From: Catellatospora citrea
Lineage (GTDB): Bacteria; Actinomycetota; Actinomycetes; Mycobacteriales; Micromonosporaceae
Reading direction: 5' to 3'
DNA: 64,000 nt
Assembly (NCBI RefSeq): GCF_003610235.1
Contig: NZ_RAPR01000001.1
Coordinates: forward strand, 8,060,001-8,124,000
The position numbers were made by a program, and so were the translations under genes. The notes under the pieces are model-generated. The model did no database searches. It saw only the letters and a list, made by a program, of their open reading frames with translations, and was not told the origin of the DNA. Positions 46,801 through 54,797 of the stretch are shown piece by piece; position 1 is the stretch's first letter, and each line of letters starts with the position of its first letter.

Positions 46801-47426
46801 AGGGCCTGGTCAGCGAGCCGGTGCCGGTGCCCGCGCCGGGTTCGGCGTTCGACCTGACGCTCTACGGCGTGGAGCGCGACGGCCGGATGCGCCTGGAGAT
46901 CGTGCACAACAGCGACCTCTACGACACGTCCCGGATGGACGCCTTGCTCGACTCGCTGCGGCAGGTGATCACGCGTGGCGTCGGCCACGGTGCCCTGACC
47001 GGCGGCGAGCTCGCTCCGTCGCGGGGCGTCGTCGCTGTCGATTCCCCCCGAGCCCGGGTGCGACCCGTGCGGCCGGACCACTCCGTCAACGTGCCACCGG
47101 CGACGGCGACCGAACTAGCCGTCGCCGCCGTGTGGTGCGAGGTGCTCGGCCGGGATGCCGTCGGGGCCGTGGACAACTTCTTCGACTCCGGCGGCGGCTC
47201 GCTGGCCGCGGTCACCGTGCAGCAGCGCATCAACCGGATGCTGGGCCGCGAGCTGCGCGTCGTCGACCTGTTCCGTTATCCGACCGTCCGCGCACTGGCG
47301 TCGTTCCTGGACGGCGCGACGACCGCCGACGGCACCGACGACGCGGTCGCACAGGCGTTGCGGCGGGGCGCGGCCCGGCGCGCGCGGACCCGGCACCGCG
47401 CCGCGAGCGAAGGAGAGCCCCAGTGA
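43869..47426 (+). CDS. NRPS: A-PCP-C-PCP
   Basis: An 1185-residue NRPS. A domain about 10-510 (FTSGSTGRPKG, GFDASVIDLL, LFGPTETT, YRTGDLVVR, VDRQVKIRGQRVEIGE, SSGKVDLDRL), with a low-complexity insert before the phosphate loop. PCP1 Ser569 in GGHSIT. C domain about 630-1070 opening SPAQQRLWFLERYSP with an intact HHAVFDG (755-761). PCP2 Ser1111 in SGGGSLAAV, then an Arg-rich tail (RRGAARRARTRHR). The unusual order, with a second PCP after C but no second A domain, implies PCP2 is loaded in trans, perhaps by the upstream A domains or the free ligase. I prefer ATG 43869 because GAGGAG is 6 nt upstream. Confidence 0.93.
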   Translation: MSTEHGAALAYPDRRYPDLVADHAATSPDAVAVRQWDSVLTYRQLCVAAGEVAARLRAHGPQPLVGVCADRQPMLVAGLLGVLASGAAYVPLDPALPPARLRDIAREAGLRTVVCDVLGAHLLADAGLELLPLPERPSPGPSSDGTPDRAAAGNAPASGAPVDSAPAGHGSADCAAAADDLAYVMFTSGSTGRPKGVMIPHEALTEFVTSLADLAGLGRDSVSLGFASIGFDASVIDLLAPLAAGGTVALAGTADRADPTRLQRFCAEHRVTVAFVPPAVLPVLDPSGLPDLRVVLTGSEAPGPEQVARWTAGGRRFLNLFGPTETTVLVTWFEAGGEWDRPLPIGRPAANHWVYVVDERLRRVPDGVPGELLAGGAGLARGYLGAPDVTEERFVPDPFSGVPGVRLYRTGDLVVRQPDGLLHFLGRVDRQVKIRGQRVEIGEVEAVLRSHAAVGHAAVAAVDGPGGVQLVAFTTGAASPQELHEHCTARLGAAMVPARITVVPRLPLLSSGKVDLDRLVADTAPPVDETPFAAPATPVETEVAAVWAELLGLARVGRDDDFFDTGGHSITAMRLVAALRPRLRRDVAIEDVLQGRTLRAIAARASAAAVLGEEPPVRGRPPALSPAQQRLWFLERYSPEAAAAYNIVLAERLRGPLDRQALADALTAVAARHEVLRWRIPDADGVPYAVVDPVAPVPLPVTDLSALPTAERERELAAQLAAEAGGRFRLASDALWRHRLFRLGEDEHVWAVTAHHAVFDGWSQAMLYDDLATAYAGTPLPPLPATYGDYVAWRVDRREQRADSDLDWWTSHLDGAPTVLEVPGDRPRPAEQTYPAGYCGAWLDADATADLHRFAREHGATPSAVLLAAFGLVLASWAGQDELVLGTPAVDRRHPDFEPMVGFFVDITPLRLRADPGGSFAGQVRAARDELIAALAHPEAPLERLVQAFGLGGQTVRSPLVQVLFNVFNFAAPRLDLKGLVSEPVPVPAPGSAFDLTLYGVERDGRMRLEIVHNSDLYDTSRMDALLDSLRQVITRGVGHGALTGGELAPSRGVVAVDSPRARVRPVRPDHSVNVPPATATELAVAAVWCEVLGRDAVGAVDNFFDSGGGSLAAVTVQQRINRMLGRELRVVDLFRYPTVRALASFLDGATTADGTDDAVAQALRRGAARRARTRHRAASEGEPQ

Positions 47427-50407
47427 CCGACGACCTGACCGACGGCCCCGAGCCCATCGCCGTGATCGGCATGGCGTGCCGGGTGCCCGGCGCGGCCGCC
47501 CTCGCCCGGTTCTGGGACAACCTCGTCGCCGGGCGGAGCGCGCGCACCGAGCTGAGCCGCGAGCACCTGCTGCGCGCCGGGGTCCCGGCCGAGCAGGTCG
47601 ACGACCCCGACTTCGTGCCGGTCGGCTACCTGCTCGACGACGTCGAGAACTTCGACGCGGCCCTGTTCGGCATGACCCCGCGCGAGGCGGCGCTGGCCGA
47701 CCCGCAGCACCGGCTGTTCCTGGAGCTGTGCCACGCCGCGCTGGAACACGCGGGCTGGGACCCGGCCCGCTTCCCCGGCGACATCGGCGTCTACGGCGGA
47801 CGGGGCATGGAGACCTACCGCTGGCAGCACATCCACGCCAACCGGGCGATCATGGCGGTCACCGACCACACCACCATCGGCAACGGCAACCACGCCGACA
47901 CCTTCACCACGCTCGCCTCGTACCACCTGAACCTGCGCGGCCCCAGCGTCGGCGTCTACACGGCCTGCTCGACCTCGCTGGTCGCGGTGCACACGGCCGC
48001 AGAGGCGCTGCGCGCGGGCGAGTGCGACATGGCCCTGGCCGGCGGCGTCAGCATCGAGCTGCCCGCCGATCGCGGCTACCTGCATCGCGAAGGCGCGGCC
48101 GACTCCGCCGACGGGCACTGCCGCCCGTTCGACGCGGCCGCCTCCGGGGTCGTGGCGGGCAGCGGCGGGGGAGTGGTGCTGCTCAAACGGCTCGCCGATG
48201 CGCTCGACGACGGCGACCACGTGTACGCGGTAGTGCTCGGCAACGCGGTCAACAACGACGGCGCGGCCAAAGTCGGCTTCACCGCGTCCGGGGTCGCCGG
48301 GCAGGCCGCCGCCATCGCCAACGCGCTGGCCACCGCCGGGGTCGACCCGCGCACCGTGACCTACGTCGAAGCGTCCGCGACCGGCAGCCCGCTCGGCGAC
48401 GCCATCGAGGTCGAGGCACTGACCTCCGTGTACGGCCGCGGCCGCGCCGACCGGCAGTGGTGCGCCCTGGGCTCGGTGAAGTCGAACATCGGCCACCTCA
48501 GCCAGGGCGCGGGCGTCGTCGGTCTCATCAAGACCGTGCTCGCCCTCGACCACGGCCTGCTCCCGGCGAGCCTGGGCTTCACCGCCCCGAACCCGGCCCT
48601 GGACCTGGCGGCGACCCCGTTCTACGTCAACGCGACCCTCGCCGGCTGGGAGCCGGGCACGACCGCGCACCGGGCGGCGGTCAGCTCCTTCGGCATCGGC
48701 GGCACCAACGCCCACGTCGTGCTCCAGCAGGCCCCCGCCCGTGTTCCGGAGTCCGCCGACACCCTGCCGCACGCCCTGCCGCCGCAGGCTGGATCGTCGG
48801 AGGGCAGGCCGCAAGTGCTGCGGGTCTCGGCGCGTTCGGCAGCGGCCCGTGACACGGCCGCCGCGCGGCTCGCCGACCGCCTCGCCACGGCCGGTGACCT
48901 GGACCTCGCCGACGTCGCACACACGCTGCGGGTCGGTCGGGCCGAGCACCCGTACCGCGCGGTGGTCGTCGCCACCGGCCGCGCCGACGCCGTCGCCGCG
49001 CTGCGCGACCCGCAGCGCCGCCTGTCGGCCGTCGCCGCCGCGCCGCCGCGCGTGGTCCTGCTGTTCGGCGACCAGGCCGCCGTGCCCGCCGGGCTCGGCC
49101 TGTACGCCGCCGAACCGGCTTTCGCCGAAGCCGTCGACCGGTGCGCCGCGGCAGCCGGTCGCGAGGCCCGTGACCTGCTATCCGATCCGCTGCTGGCGCC
49201 GTTCACCGTCGGCTTCGCCATGGCGCGGCTCTGGCAGTCGTGGGGTGTGCGTCCCGCCACGATGCTCGGCCACGGCGCGGGGGAGTACGTCGCCGCGACC
49301 CTGGCCGGGGTGTTCGACCTGCCCGCCGCGCTGCGCCTGGTCGCCTTGCACGGACGGCTACAGCGCGAGGCCGCTGCCGACGCGGCGTTCACGGTGTCCG
49401 CGAGCGCCGAGAAGCTCGCCGCCCTGCTGCCGCCGCAGTCGTCGATCGTCGCCGTCGACGGGCCGGCGAGCTGCGTCGTCACCGGCCCGGCCGAGCCGCT
49501 GGAACGGCTCACCGAACCGTCCGGCCGCAAGATCGGCACCCGGCGGCTGCGCACCGTGCACCCGTCCCCGTCCGCCGTCACCGAGGCGATGGCCGCCGAG
49601 CTGACCGCCGCGGTCGTCGCCGCGAGCCCGTCCGCGCCGAGCAGCCCCTACCTGTCCTGCCGCACCGGCCTGCCGGTCACCGCCGACCAGACCTGCGACC
49701 CGGCGTACTGGGCCGGGCTGCTGAGCGAACCCGTCCTGTTCGGACCGGCGATCGCGACCGCGCTGGCCGGTGGCCCGACCGCGTTCCTGGAGTGCGGACC
49801 CGGCCGCCGGCTCGCCGGTCTCGCGCAGATGCAGGCGCCCAGGGACGGCGTCCCACCGCTGCACAGCCTGCCCGCCACCACCGACCCGACCGCCGCAGAC
49901 CCCGCCGACGACGTGGTGACCTGCTATGCCGCGGCGGGCAGGCTGTGGGCGCACGGCGTGCCGCTGACCCTCGGCGGCAAGGGACGGCGCGTGGCGCTGC
50001 CCGGCTATCCCTACGAGCGGACCCGGCACTGGATCGAGCCCGATCCGCCACCGGCCGCCCTGCCCACGGTCACCGGCACCGCGCCGACGGCCACCGCAGC
50101 CGCCGTCGGCGGCGCGGTCACCGGCGGGGCCGTCGCGGCCGGTGGGGACACCGCCCGTGCGGACACGCCCGAACCGGGGGTGGCCGCCGTGCTCGCGCCG
50201 ATCTGGTCGTCGCTGCTGGGCATCGAGCGGATCCGGCCCGACGACGACTTCTTCGCCATCGGCGGCACGTCGCTGACGGCGGTGCAGCTCGTCGCCCAGG
50301 TCCGGGCCTCGTTCGGGGTGCGCCTGTCGATGCGGTTGATCTTCGACGCGCCGACCCTGGACGCGATGGCCAGGACCATCGAACAGCGCCGGGCCGCCAA
50401 GGTGTGA
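47423..50407 (+). CDS. PKS-like KS-AT-ACP with degenerate KS and AT active sites
   Basis: A 994-residue type I PKS protein starting at GTG 47423 inside the NRPS stop. KS about 10-435: Cys182 (TACSTS) and His358 (SNIGHL) are kept, but the His of EAHGTGT is Ser318 (EASATGS). AT about 535-830: the opening PGQGSQ is FGDQAA, the nucleophile Ser of GHSxGE is Gly618 (GHGAGEY), and the catalytic His is Pro716 (TVHPSPS). The AT should therefore be inactive. Normal post-AT linker (YPYERTRHWIEP), then an Ala/Thr-rich spacer and an ACP with Ser950 in GGTSLT. There is no reductive domain and no thioesterase. Confidence 0.92.
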   Translation: MTDDLTDGPEPIAVIGMACRVPGAAALARFWDNLVAGRSARTELSREHLLRAGVPAEQVDDPDFVPVGYLLDDVENFDAALFGMTPREAALADPQHRLFLELCHAALEHAGWDPARFPGDIGVYGGRGMETYRWQHIHANRAIMAVTDHTTIGNGNHADTFTTLASYHLNLRGPSVGVYTACSTSLVAVHTAAEALRAGECDMALAGGVSIELPADRGYLHREGAADSADGHCRPFDAAASGVVAGSGGGVVLLKRLADALDDGDHVYAVVLGNAVNNDGAAKVGFTASGVAGQAAAIANALATAGVDPRTVTYVEASATGSPLGDAIEVEALTSVYGRGRADRQWCALGSVKSNIGHLSQGAGVVGLIKTVLALDHGLLPASLGFTAPNPALDLAATPFYVNATLAGWEPGTTAHRAAVSSFGIGGTNAHVVLQQAPARVPESADTLPHALPPQAGSSEGRPQVLRVSARSAAARDTAAARLADRLATAGDLDLADVAHTLRVGRAEHPYRAVVVATGRADAVAALRDPQRRLSAVAAAPPRVVLLFGDQAAVPAGLGLYAAEPAFAEAVDRCAAAAGREARDLLSDPLLAPFTVGFAMARLWQSWGVRPATMLGHGAGEYVAATLAGVFDLPAALRLVALHGRLQREAAADAAFTVSASAEKLAALLPPQSSIVAVDGPASCVVTGPAEPLERLTEPSGRKIGTRRLRTVHPSPSAVTEAMAAELTAAVVAASPSAPSSPYLSCRTGLPVTADQTCDPAYWAGLLSEPVLFGPAIATALAGGPTAFLECGPGRRLAGLAQMQAPRDGVPPLHSLPATTDPTAADPADDVVTCYAAAGRLWAHGVPLTLGGKGRRVALPGYPYERTRHWIEPDPPPAALPTVTGTAPTATAAAVGGAVTGGAVAAGGDTARADTPEPGVAAVLAPIWSSLLGIERIRPDDDFFAIGGTSLTAVQLVAQVRASFGVRLSMRLIFDAPTLDAMARTIEQRRAAKV

Positions 50408-50414
50408 CCGCGGC

Positions 50415-51797
50415 TCAGACCTCTTTGACCAGCTCCGACACCGGGAGGTCGGGATCGCCGACCGCGGCGCGCAGCAGGCGCTCGTAGCCGTCGGCGAGCC
50501 CGGCCACGGTGTCGTGCGTCAGCAGCCCCGTGTCGTACACGAATGTCGTGGACAGGCCTACCGGGCCGGGCCGGGCGTACACCATCAGGTCGTGCAGCAC
50601 CTTCGGGATGCCCAGCGGGAAGTCCTCCACCCGCAGGCCGGGCAGGGTCAGCCGGCTGGCGACCTCGACCTCCTCGTGCAGGAACATCGCCTGGAAACCC
50701 TGCGCCCGCCCCGGCTGCGCGGGCTCGTCAAGCGCCGCGACCACCTGCCCCCACGGCAGGTCCTGGTGGTCCAGCGCGTCGATCACCGTCTCCCGGGTGC
50801 GCGCCAGCACCTGCCGGAACGTCGGGTCGCCGGACAGATCCCCGCGCAGTGCCAGCGCGTTGTTGAACAGGCCCACCAGCCGAGCCAGCTCCGGCCGGGT
50901 GCGGCCGACCCCGGCCACCGGGATGCCGATCGCGAAGTCGTCCCGGCCGCTCGCCTGGAACAGCAGCACGTGCAGCGCCGCGAGCAGCACCATGAACCGG
51001 GTGCCGCGCGCCGACCGGGCCAGCTCCTCGACCCGCCGGACCAGCTCGGGATCGAGGACCCGGGCCAGCTGCGCCGCGGGCGCGCCCTTCGCCGCGGGCC
51101 TGGGCAGCGCGTCGAGCAGCTCCAGCGGGGCCAGCCCGGCGAGCTGTTCGCGCCAGTACTCGCGGTCCTCGTCCTCCTGCTCCGTGTCGGCGACGGACTG
51201 CGACCAGGCGAAGTCGCCGTACTGGACGGGCAGCTCGGGCAGGTCCGGTGTCATGCCCGCGGCCAGCGCCGGATAGAGCACGGCCAGCTCGCGGTCGATG
51301 ACGCCCAGCGACGCGCCGTCGGCGAGGATGTGGTGGATCGTCATCCGCCACACGTGGTCGTCGTCGGCCAGACGCAGCAGCGAGGTGTGCACGAGCGGCC
51401 CGGTCTGCAGGTCCAGGGACCGCGTGCGGCGCTCGTCGAGCAGCTCGCGGGCCCGCTGCTCGCGCTGCTCCACCGGCAGGTCCCGCAGGTCGAGCACCTC
51501 CATCGCGACGCCGTTCGCAGGGCCGACGACCTGCACCGGCCCGTCGGGCCGGGCGACGAACAGCGTGCGCAGGATCTCGTGCCGGTTCACGACCGCGTCG
51601 ACGGCCCGTGCCCACGCGTCGGCGTCCAGCGGGCCGCGGAACCGGTGCACCAGGTCCACCAGCGGTGACATGCCACCCGGGTAGCTGGTGCAGAGCAGCC
51701 ACCAGCGGGCCTGCAGCGGCGTCAGCGGCAGCTCGACCAGATGTGACGGGCGGACGTTGAGGGACGGCTCGGCTGTCACATCAAACATGGTGAACAT
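50415..51797 (-). CDS. Stand-alone NRPS condensation-domain protein
   Basis: A 460-residue free-standing C domain with an intact HHILADG motif (His155, His156, Asp160, Gly161) and the opening LTPLQARWWLL. Such proteins join two carrier-bound or free substrates, or release the chain by amide or ester formation. As the cluster has no thioesterase, chain release or coupling of the beta-alanine part is a fair guess. It is convergent with the KS-AT-ACP gene (8-bp gap) and in line with the exporter gene. No clear ribosome site; ATG 51797 or 51788. Confidence 0.9.
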   Translation of the reverse strand: MFTMFDVTAEPSLNVRPSHLVELPLTPLQARWWLLCTSYPGGMSPLVDLVHRFRGPLDADAWARAVDAVVNRHEILRTLFVARPDGPVQVVGPANGVAMEVLDLRDLPVEQREQRARELLDERRTRSLDLQTGPLVHTSLLRLADDDHVWRMTIHHILADGASLGVIDRELAVLYPALAAGMTPDLPELPVQYGDFAWSQSVADTEQEDEDREYWREQLAGLAPLELLDALPRPAAKGAPAAQLARVLDPELVRRVEELARSARGTRFMVLLAALHVLLFQASGRDDFAIGIPVAGVGRTRPELARLVGLFNNALALRGDLSGDPTFRQVLARTRETVIDALDHQDLPWGQVVAALDEPAQPGRAQGFQAMFLHEEVEVASRLTLPGLRVEDFPLGIPKVLHDLMVYARPGPVGLSTTFVYDTGLLTHDTVAGLADGYERLLRAAVGDPDLPVSELVKEV

Positions 51798-51840
51798 CTT
51801 GGAGTCGGGTGTCGACGGTGTCCACCCGTCCGTCGGGTAA

Positions 51841-53400
51841 CTAACCGCGTTCCAGGGCCCGGGTCAGCTCGGCCAGCTGCGGTTCCAGGTGTGCCAGCCG
51901 TGCGCGTACCGTGCGGGTCCGGTTCTCGGCCAGGGCACGGTCGTGGTCGATCGTCGCCCGCAACGCCGACTGCACCGGCTCGACCTCCAGCCGGGCCAGC
52001 GCGGCGACCGCGGTCCCGGGCGGGACGGGCCGCTCGGGCAGCAGCCGGCGCAGCCCGTGCCGGGCCCGCACGGTCCACCGGCCCTCGGCGTAGCGGAGGC
52101 TGACCCGGGGCCCGGCGGCCGCCCCGGCCCGCCCGTACAGCGCGGGCAGCGGCCTGCCGTCGCCGACCCTCGGCGGCGGGGGCGCGGTGTCGTCGAGTTC
52201 GCGCCACAGCCGGTGCCCGATCACCGGAGTCAGCGTGACGGCGAAGTACAGGCCGGTGGCGACCAGGATCGCGTCAGTCAGGCCGAGGTACTGGACCAGG
52301 TAGCCCGCGAGCAGGCCGCCCAGTGGCGCACCGCCGAACGCCACGGCGGTGATGATGCCGCCCATCCGCGACAGCATCTCCTTCGGCGTCCGCTGGTAGA
52401 TCATCGCGCTGACCGTCGGGTTGAGCGACGACATGGCGATCCCGCCGACCAGCGTCACCACGACGATCACGAGCAGGTCGTCGGTGAGCGCCAGCACGAT
52501 GAAGCGCGGCACCCCGCCGATCAGGTATCCGGCCACCAGCATCGGATAGCGCGGCAGGATCGGCGCGAGCCAGGCCACCAGCACATTGCCGGCGATCAGC
52601 CCCAGCGCGTACGCGGTCGCGACCGCACCGAGCGCGGCCGGGTCGTCCATCGTCTCGTACACCCACAGCGGCACGAACACCACGGCGCTGGCCTGGTTGA
52701 ACAGGTTGGTGAAGAACAGCATCCCGGTGACGGCGCGCATCAGCCGGTTGCGCCGGAACCAGGTGAACCCGTCACGCAGCGCGGTGAAGTACGGCACCGC
52801 CGCGGTCGCGTCGGCCGACGCCGTGACCGCGGCACGCACTGGAATCATCAGCACGACCGCGACCGCGTACGTGGCCGCGTCGATCCAGATGCCGCCGATC
52901 GGCCCGAACACCACCACGGCTATCCCGGCCAGCGACGAACCCGCCAGCGTCGAGGTGCGCAGCACGCCCTCGCGCACCGCGGCGACCCGCGCGTAGTCGC
53001 TGCCCGCCGCGCCCATCAGCGGCACCACCATGGTCGCCTTGGCCCGGTCGCCCTGCGCCCGCAGCACCCCGAGCACCCCGACCAGGACCAGCAGCAGCCC
53101 GAAGCCCCGCGTGCCGACCATGGCGACAGCGGCCGTCACCGCGACGCTGCCCACGTCCGACCACAGCGACGTGCGCCGCGCCCCGACCCGGTCCTGCAAC
53201 GGCGCGGCGAGGACCCCGCTGACCACATAGGTCAACGTCTCGACACCGGCGACCAGGCCGACCTTCACCGGATCGCCGGTCGTGACGAGCACCAGCCACG
53301 GCACCGCGAAGAAGGTCATCCGGGTGCCGATGTTGGAGACGGCCTCGGCCGCGATGAGCCTGACCAGGTCCGCGCGGTGCTGCTTCGGTGACGTGTCCAA
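51841..53400 (-). CDS. MFS exporter of the biosynthetic cluster
   Basis: A 519-residue major facilitator transporter with about 12 membrane helices (roughly residues 15-405), opening AEAVSNIGTRMTFFAVPWL, the style of macrolide/enterobactin-type exporters. The last 110 residues are cytoplasmic, charged and probably coiled (RLAHLEPQLAELTRAL). It likely exports the product and gives self-protection. The start is TTG 53400, without a ribosome site, only 6 bp after the stop of the small peptide gene, so translation may be coupled to it. Confidence 0.88.
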   Translation of the reverse strand: MDTSPKQHRADLVRLIAAEAVSNIGTRMTFFAVPWLVLVTTGDPVKVGLVAGVETLTYVVSGVLAAPLQDRVGARRTSLWSDVGSVAVTAAVAMVGTRGFGLLLVLVGVLGVLRAQGDRAKATMVVPLMGAAGSDYARVAAVREGVLRTSTLAGSSLAGIAVVVFGPIGGIWIDAATYAVAVVLMIPVRAAVTASADATAAVPYFTALRDGFTWFRRNRLMRAVTGMLFFTNLFNQASAVVFVPLWVYETMDDPAALGAVATAYALGLIAGNVLVAWLAPILPRYPMLVAGYLIGGVPRFIVLALTDDLLVIVVVTLVGGIAMSSLNPTVSAMIYQRTPKEMLSRMGGIITAVAFGGAPLGGLLAGYLVQYLGLTDAILVATGLYFAVTLTPVIGHRLWRELDDTAPPPPRVGDGRPLPALYGRAGAAAGPRVSLRYAEGRWTVRARHGLRRLLPERPVPPGTAVAALARLEVEPVQSALRATIDHDRALAENRTRTVRARLAHLEPQLAELTRALERG

Positions 53401-53406
53401 GCTGGA

Positions 53407-53490
53407 TCAGGCCGCCCGCACCGGCTCGGTCAAGGTCTCCTCCACGGCCGACTCACCGCCGGTCGCGCTGTCCGGCAGGAAGCACAGCAT
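53407..53490 (-). CDS. Small 27-residue peptide gene upstream of exporter
   Basis: ATG 53490 to TGA 53407. The peptide begins MLCFLPDSATGGES and ends EETLTEPVRAA. Third codon positions are G or C in all but one codon, which is what real genes here show, whereas the open frame further upstream reads as antisense of the next gene. It ends 6 bp before the exporter start. Possibilities: a leader peptide coupling transporter translation, a scaffold or precursor peptide for the LanB-like enzyme, or simply the missing N-terminus of a misread exporter start. No ribosome site is visible. Confidence 0.45.
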   Translation of the reverse strand: MLCFLPDSATGGESAVEETLTEPVRAA

Positions 53491-53567
53491 AGAGCCACGT
53501 CGCTGTGTCGGCCCTGTTGGATAGCCTGGTCGGCGTCCGTGGCGACTTGTCAGGTCAGGGGTGGTAC

Positions 53568-54545
53568 GTGGCGGAGTCGGCAGAGCACCAGTTCCTGTCG
53601 GAGACGTTCGTGTCCGTCCTGGAGAAAATGTCGGCATCCCGGCTGTATGCCTACCGTGAGGCCGAGCGCGGAAAGTTCGACTTCTCGTGTCACTTGACGG
53701 AGAACTGGGACTACTCGCTCGACGGTCAGACGCTGTGGAAGCACACGGAGGGTGTCGACAAGGACGTCAGAACGCTTCTGGTGGCTTCCGACGCTCAAAT
53801 CCGCGTCTATGTGGCCAGGCATACGACCAAGAATCGGAATACCTTCTACGAGGCGGCACGCGACTTCCGTTCGCACGGACACTCTCGGGCGCTGAATCGG
53901 CTGAAGGTCTTCTGGGTTCCGGCCGATTTCGACGCCGATGACGAGCCCGCGCGCGAACTGCTCGCCCGGCAGCTCGCTGGAGAGGTTACCGACGACCTGC
54001 TGTTCAACGTGGTGTTCGGCCGTCTCAGTGCCGGGGCGGTCCGGGCGATCCTCATCGGTTCGGGGATGATGGCGCTGGAGACCGCAGTGCTCCATCACAT
54101 CGCCACCAGCGGTTTCGTCAATTTCAGCGAGCTTCGCCAGCGGTTCGAGGTGAGCCCCAGCACGCTGCGGGACAGGGTCGCACGCCTCCATATGAGCAGG
54201 TTCCTCATACAGCCGAGGGATGGCAGCCAGGTCTACTTCGTCAGTCCTGCCGGGCGGGCGTATCTGAGGCTCTGCGAGCAACTCGCGAGACACATCCGCG
54301 GCGAAGATCTTCCCGAACAGACGTGTGACGTTCTGCGCCTGCTGGAGATCGAGCCTGACCTGGAATTCCGGAGGAATCTGAGTTTCAGCGAGACCTGGCT
54401 CGGTGGCAGGACTCCCATCGCGATGTTCCAGCTGTTCGCTACCGTGGCAGCAGGGGCTGCACTGCGCTGGGGCGTCGACTGGAACCAGCTGTCGTTACGT
54501 GCTCACCCCGATGAGCTGGACGGCTCACGATGGCTGGAGCTCTGA
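53568..54545 (+). CDS. Unknown winged-helix protein, lower-GC gene
   Basis: About 325 residues. GTG 53568 follows AGGGG; a GTG at 53505 is the alternative. The N-terminal 170 residues (KFDFSCHLTENWDYSL, TLLVASDAQIRVYVARH) have the feel of a nuclease-like or ligand-binding alpha/beta domain. Residues about 185-260 form a winged helix (FSELRQRFEVSPSTLRDRVARL). Codons with A or T in third position are far more frequent than in neighbouring genes, suggesting acquisition from elsewhere. It is divergent from the small peptide/exporter. Not recognised; a regulator or defence-type protein is possible. Confidence 0.72.
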   Translation: MAESAEHQFLSETFVSVLEKMSASRLYAYREAERGKFDFSCHLTENWDYSLDGQTLWKHTEGVDKDVRTLLVASDAQIRVYVARHTTKNRNTFYEAARDFRSHGHSRALNRLKVFWVPADFDADDEPARELLARQLAGEVTDDLLFNVVFGRLSAGAVRAILIGSGMMALETAVLHHIATSGFVNFSELRQRFEVSPSTLRDRVARLHMSRFLIQPRDGSQVYFVSPAGRAYLRLCEQLARHIRGEDLPEQTCDVLRLLEIEPDLEFRRNLSFSETWLGGRTPIAMFQLFATVAAGAALRWGVDWNQLSLRAHPDELDGSRWLEL

Positions 54546-54797
54546 CCGACCCCACCGCAGGATCCGCGAGGAGTCCCGCCGACGCTGAGACGGGATTCGG
54601 CCTCCGCGCTTGTAACTGCCAACGCGCCAGGTGATGTGAGCCTGGCCCCGGTGGCGCCCGCATCGATCGTGGGGCGCGAAACTCCGGTGGGCGGCGGTCC
54701 AGCTACCAGATAATGGGTGTGAGCTGCGGCGAAGTCCCGCAGCCGACCCGGCTGCCAGGCTGGGATAGCACGGGTGGTCGGAGAGGAGCTGTGATCG

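Noticed and set aside
44280..47081. A 933-codon minus-strand frame opposite the A-PCP-C-PCP gene
   Set aside because: Antisense shadow; all NRPS core motifs lie on the plus strand.
37648..47426. Naming the amino acids chosen by the two NRPS A domains
   Set aside because: Pocket residues can only be lined up by eye; beyond the Asp suggesting alpha-amino acids I cannot support a prediction.
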